Below the pieces are notes generated by a model. It did no database searches. It saw nothing but the letters and a program-made list of their open reading frames with translations, and was not told the origin of the DNA. The position numbers and the translations under genes were made by a program. Positions 61,517-64,000 of a stretch of 64,000 nucleotides of DNA are shown one piece after another (the stretch's first letter is position 1; every line of letters begins with the position of its first letter). Source of the DNA: Bacteroidota bacterium (lineage in GTDB: Bacteria; Bacteroidota; Bacteroidia; 2-12-FULL-35-15); assembly GCA_947479085.1 (NCBI GenBank), contig CANJYB010000004.1:164086-228085 (forward strand). Reading direction: 5' to 3'.

Positions 61517-63586
61517 TTACTCCACCACTATTTTCCTGTTCACCACATTAGTTGGTGAGCCTGTCGAACCACCATCCCTTATCTGAACAAAATATATCCC
61601 TTTCGAAAAACCACTCATATCAATAGTTGCGCTTTTGCTGTTCACTGGTAACTGTTCACTTTTAACTATATTGCCAAGTACATCTGTTATTTTTATAATC
61701 GTGTTTCTTTGCAGTTCTGAAAAAGAAATAGTGGTTTGGGAAGTGAAAGGGTTGGGAGAAATAATTATCGAATTGTCTTTTTCCGAAATAGTTGCAACCC
61801 CTACAGTTGTAGCGTTTCCTATTGTATTTACAGTAGTATTGGTAATAACAGGAGAATTTGCATCAAAATAGATGGCTCCGGTATTATTAATAACAGTACC
61901 AGGTAATAAATTATTATTAGGCGAAATAGTAAATCTTACATAACCATGACTTGCAGTTTCGTTAGTGGTACTATCGGGCAGGTTTATATTTGCAAAAGAA
62001 AATAGTACGTCACCTGGCCCTGTTATTGAATAAGTCATTGGATGGCTATAACCAATAATATTTAATGTGGAAATATCTAAATTGGAATTCAGGTTATCAT
62101 GCATGAAAACATTGGATGCTGGTGCTGTGCCTGTATTTTGAAAGTTGATGGTATATTCCAATTGTTGGGTATTGGATATGTTTCCTTCGGGAACTACAGT
62201 TTTGGCATTCGGGTCCCAGGAGGCGAATGCCTGTTGATGCATTAAATAAATATTGTTGTTTTGGGCTGTATCTGATGCGTAAGGTTGTATTATCCATTTA
62301 GAAACCAAGGTGTCACCAACCACTATGGTAGTATCCGCCTGCAAATTCATATTAATAGTCCGGTATTCAAATAAATTAAGGTTACTGTAAATCCAATACA
62401 TGCTGTCGCCAGAAATAAATACGGGAGGTGGAATAGAATTTACAAATGTATAGCGTGAATCTTTAACAAATTTTATAGTATCACTTTCCATTACCGTACC
62501 CATGTTATGGTAAGTGGTATGAAAATGAACAAGAGCATTTGGATAAGGAAAAGGAAAAGCATTACTTGTTATTCCTACATCATCTATATTTGCAACATAG
62601 TGCAATCCAAAGTCGAGTTGAGCAGTGGATTGAGTACTAGGATTTATACTATAGGTATTGGGAATACTGCTCTGAGTGCTGTAAACCAAAGGTGTGCAAC
62701 TTACATTATATGTGAGTGTACTGTCCATATAAAACAAAGCATAGTTACCATTTACATCAGTAGTGATATTAATGTTTTGTGTGTTCTCGTGAATCAATAC
62801 ATTGGGTAATCCGTTTTCGAGCGTGTCCTGCACCCCATTATTATTCATATCCAGAAAAACCTTTCCTGATAAATAGGAATAAGAGGTTCCGGTGGCTGGG
62901 CAAGTACCAAATGAATATACCAATCCGCTTGGCAATACACTCGACATTGTAAAATGACAACCTGTGCCCGGAAAACTTGCGGCAGCAGAAGTGTTTGTCC
63001 AGTCATTAGTAGTGTTTCTTAAATTATAATCACCCGAAGTACTACCCGTTAATCCGGCATAAAAAGTTACAAAACCACCTGCAAAAGTTCTGGAATTCGT
63101 ACCATACCACATTTGAATACAATTACTCCCTTCGAGTAACCGGATTTGAAAATTAAGATGGGCAAAAGCCCCTGAATAAATTGCATAATCCTTCCATTGT
63201 ACTATCAATACTCTGTTTGGGGCCACTCCTAAGGTTACATATTGTATGTTTCCACCGCCATTGTTATTCATCAAATCTCCCTGAAAACCATAAATTGACC
63301 TTGTTCCATCCGTGGGAGAGTAACCAGATGTACCGGTGGTACCCAGCATTATATACCCATTGCAGGAAATACCAAACTGATTAGTTACAAATCCATTGTA
63401 ATTGAAATTAAACCCAATGGGTAATGAATTAAAATAGGTGTCGTCTGCAAATGGCGTATCCACTATGGTACCCGTTATTTGTTGATAGGTATCCATCGAT
63501 TGAGAAAATGGAATGGCGCTTACCTGTGCTTTTAAGTAGATGCTATAAACGAAGATAGTGATGATAGTTAAGATTATTTTTTTCAT
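61517..63586 (-). CDS. Large T9SS-secreted SdrD-B-type protein
   Basis: The 689-residue protein has a signal peptide (ending YLKAQ, about 21). The N-terminal part has a lectin-like segment (DDTYFNSLPIGFNFNYNGF, about 45-65, and CNGYIMLG). A SdrD B-like repeat follows with KVFLDMNNNGVQDTLENGLPNVLI (about 240-265), then a long beta-rich region with VEFTINFQNTG-type repeats (here LEYTINFQNTGTAPA). It ends with a T9SS sorting domain starting IIISPNPFTSQTTISF and ending VVNRKIVVE. Within that domain the string GGSTGSPT (61551-61573) interrupts what should read VQIRDxxxNVVNRK; the paralogous gene at 16410 has EDEQKNVVNRK. The protein should be surface-attached or released. Function unknown. Confidence 0.86.
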   Translation of the reverse strand: MKKIILTIITIFVYSIYLKAQVSAIPFSQSMDTYQQITGTIVDTPFADDTYFNSLPIGFNFNYNGFVTNQFGISCNGYIMLGTTGTSGYSPTDGTRSIYGFQGDLMNNNGGGNIQYVTLGVAPNRVLIVQWKDYAIYSGAFAHLNFQIRLLEGSNCIQMWYGTNSRTFAGGFVTFYAGLTGSTSGDYNLRNTTNDWTNTSAAASFPGTGCHFTMSSVLPSGLVYSFGTCPATGTSYSYLSGKVFLDMNNNGVQDTLENGLPNVLIHENTQNINITTDVNGNYALFYMDSTLTYNVSCTPLVYSTQSSIPNTYSINPSTQSTAQLDFGLHYVANIDDVGITSNAFPFPYPNALVHFHTTYHNMGTVMESDTIKFVKDSRYTFVNSIPPPVFISGDSMYWIYSNLNLFEYRTINMNLQADTTIVVGDTLVSKWIIQPYASDTAQNNNIYLMHQQAFASWDPNAKTVVPEGNISNTQQLEYTINFQNTGTAPASNVFMHDNLNSNLDISTLNIIGYSHPMTYSITGPGDVLFSFANINLPDSTTNETASHGYVRFTISPNNNLLPGTVINNTGAIYFDANSPVITNTTVNTIGNATTVGVATISEKDNSIIISPNPFTSQTTISFSELQRNTIIKITDVLGNIVKSEQLPVNSKSATIDMSGFSKGIYFVQIRDGGSTGSPTNVVNRKIVVE
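61551..61573. repeat. Short in-frame repeat-like insertion in a T9SS domain
   Basis: On the coding strand this reads GGTGGTTCGACAGGCTCACC and adds GGSTGSPT to an otherwise conserved C-terminal sorting domain. I recall GGTTCGACAGGCTCACC-like strings as recurrent in environmental bacterial genomes; that is memory rather than a search. It is GC-richer than its flanks. Confidence 0.55.
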
Positions 63587-63631
63587 GTCTAAAAATTTAA
63601 TTCATTGTAAATATACCTATTTCATTTTAAC

Positions 63632-63692
63632 CACAAAGCACACCAAGAAATAAAAACACAAAGTTCACTAAGTTTCTCTGTGTTCTTTGTGT
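63632..63692. repeat. Inverted repeat with CACAAAG words
   Basis: CACAAAGCACACCAAG and CTCTGTGTTCTTTGTG are imperfect complements with intervening word copies (ACACAAAGTTCACTAAG). It is the same architectural class as the elements at 14381 and 35249. Confidence 0.55.
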
Positions 63693-63700
63693 AAAAACTT

Positions 63701-64000
63701 TTTAACTCAGAGTTGAAAAAACAAAAAAAGCCCCCCGTTTCCGAAGAGCAATTAACCACCACACAAACAAAAATTTCAACACAGAGAACACCGAGGAAAA
63801 AAATAGAGCTTCACAGAGAACTGCTCCGTGAAACTCCTTTAACTCTGCGAACTCTGTGTTGAAAGAAAACTTTTTTAACTCAGAGTTGAAAAAACAAAAA
63901 AAGCCCCCCGTTTCCGAAGAGCAATTAACCACCACACAAACAAAAATTTCAACACAGAGAACACCGAGGAAAAAAATAGAGCTTCACAGAGAACTGCTCC
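63701..64000. repeat. Tandem direct repeat of 173 bp at the window edge
   Basis: The stretch from 63701 is repeated from 63874 with no mismatch over the 127 bases seen before the window ends. Each copy starts TTTAACTCAGAGTTG and contains GCCCCCCGTTTCC and the CACAGAG words. The number of copies and what follows cannot be seen. Confidence 0.9.

Larger units (their letters stand above)
63587..64000. other. Gene-free end region with word-built inverted repeats
   Basis: No real gene lies here; the one minus-strand frame (63702-63935) is read through repeats. It contains an inverted repeat built from CACAAAG words (63632-63692), a second with CACAGAG/CTCTGTG words (63750-63862) and the 173-bp tandem repeat. 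Confidence 0.75.

Noticed and set aside
61303..61551. Forward ORF of 82 codons between the RIC gene and the large T9SS gene
   Set aside because: It crosses an intrinsic terminator and ends in the antisense of the T9SS domain; no signal or motif.
63702..63935. Minus-strand ORF of 77 codons
   Set aside because: It is read through the 173-bp tandem repeat and low-complexity words; no start context or family pattern.

Overview
The window is AT-rich bacterial chromosome from a member of the Bacteroidota, most likely an uncultured environmental lineage. The evidence is the many secreted proteins ending in type IX secretion (T9SS) sorting domains, a T9SS plug-like protein, SusC-style TonB receptors with an N-terminal carboxypeptidase-like domain, TAnnTTTG promoter boxes, the long (about 1,100-residue) SecA and the long (644-residue) IspG. 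Only protein-coding genes were found; no rRNA, tRNA or cas genes were seen.

Layout. Positions 1-3,914 (minus strand) hold envelope genes: a T9SS plug-like protein cut by the window edge, a truncated LTA-synthase-like membrane protein, a GIN-domain lipoprotein and a PagL-like deacylase. Positions 4,035-12,037 carry housekeeping genes (mazG, an AcpH-like phosphodiesterase, a LytS/LytT two-component pair, cyclophilin, secA, rhomboid). Positions 12,229-18,000 are accessory: a lipoprotein, a lysyl-endopeptidase-like T9SS protease, a TetR regulator facing an unknown gene across a perfect palindrome, a 21-bp tandem array, a small HTH/zipper gene and a repeat-rich T9SS protein. Positions 18,182-23,030 form the conserved yceD-rpmF-plsX-fabH-accB-accC lipid cluster. 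Positions 23,103-28,210 hold two lipoproteins, an ECF sigma factor with a probable anti-sigma partner, and rnr. Positions 28,312-34,107 are a LytTR regulator, a seven-PAS kinase and a MORN-repeat protein. An 812-bp gene-free gap (34,108-34,919) holds a second 21-bp array. Positions 34,920-41,811 are sufA-B-C-D, an EamA transporter and ispG. Positions 42,023-44,196 hold VOC, YCII and a sigma factor broken by one in-frame TGA. Positions 44,283-54,262 hold two TonB receptors, a small regulatory operon, a YbjN-like protein, an Nfu protein and a T9SS protein broken by an in-frame TAA. Positions 54,497-63,586 hold a small metal-efflux-associated-like protein, a membrane protein, five secreted proteins (four with T9SS domains, one SUMF1-like) and a RIC-like di-iron repair protein. 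The end of the window is a 173-bp tandem repeat running off the edge.

The most unusual material is non-coding. Two arrays of different sequence share exactly the same 21-bp period (15,714-15,900 and 34,292-34,514), each with a conserved GC-symmetric core and a variable few-base gap; one lies directly upstream of a small HTH-coiled-coil gene. There is also a family of intergenic inverted repeats whose arms are built from degenerate 7-9-bp words, and two short repeat-like insertions inside coding frames (a TetR regulator and a T9SS sorting domain). Several genes are broken or reduced: the sigma factor, a T9SS protein, the LTA-synthase-like protein, and a RIC protein lacking the usual cysteine pair. 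All functional assignments come from reading motifs by eye; no database search was run.
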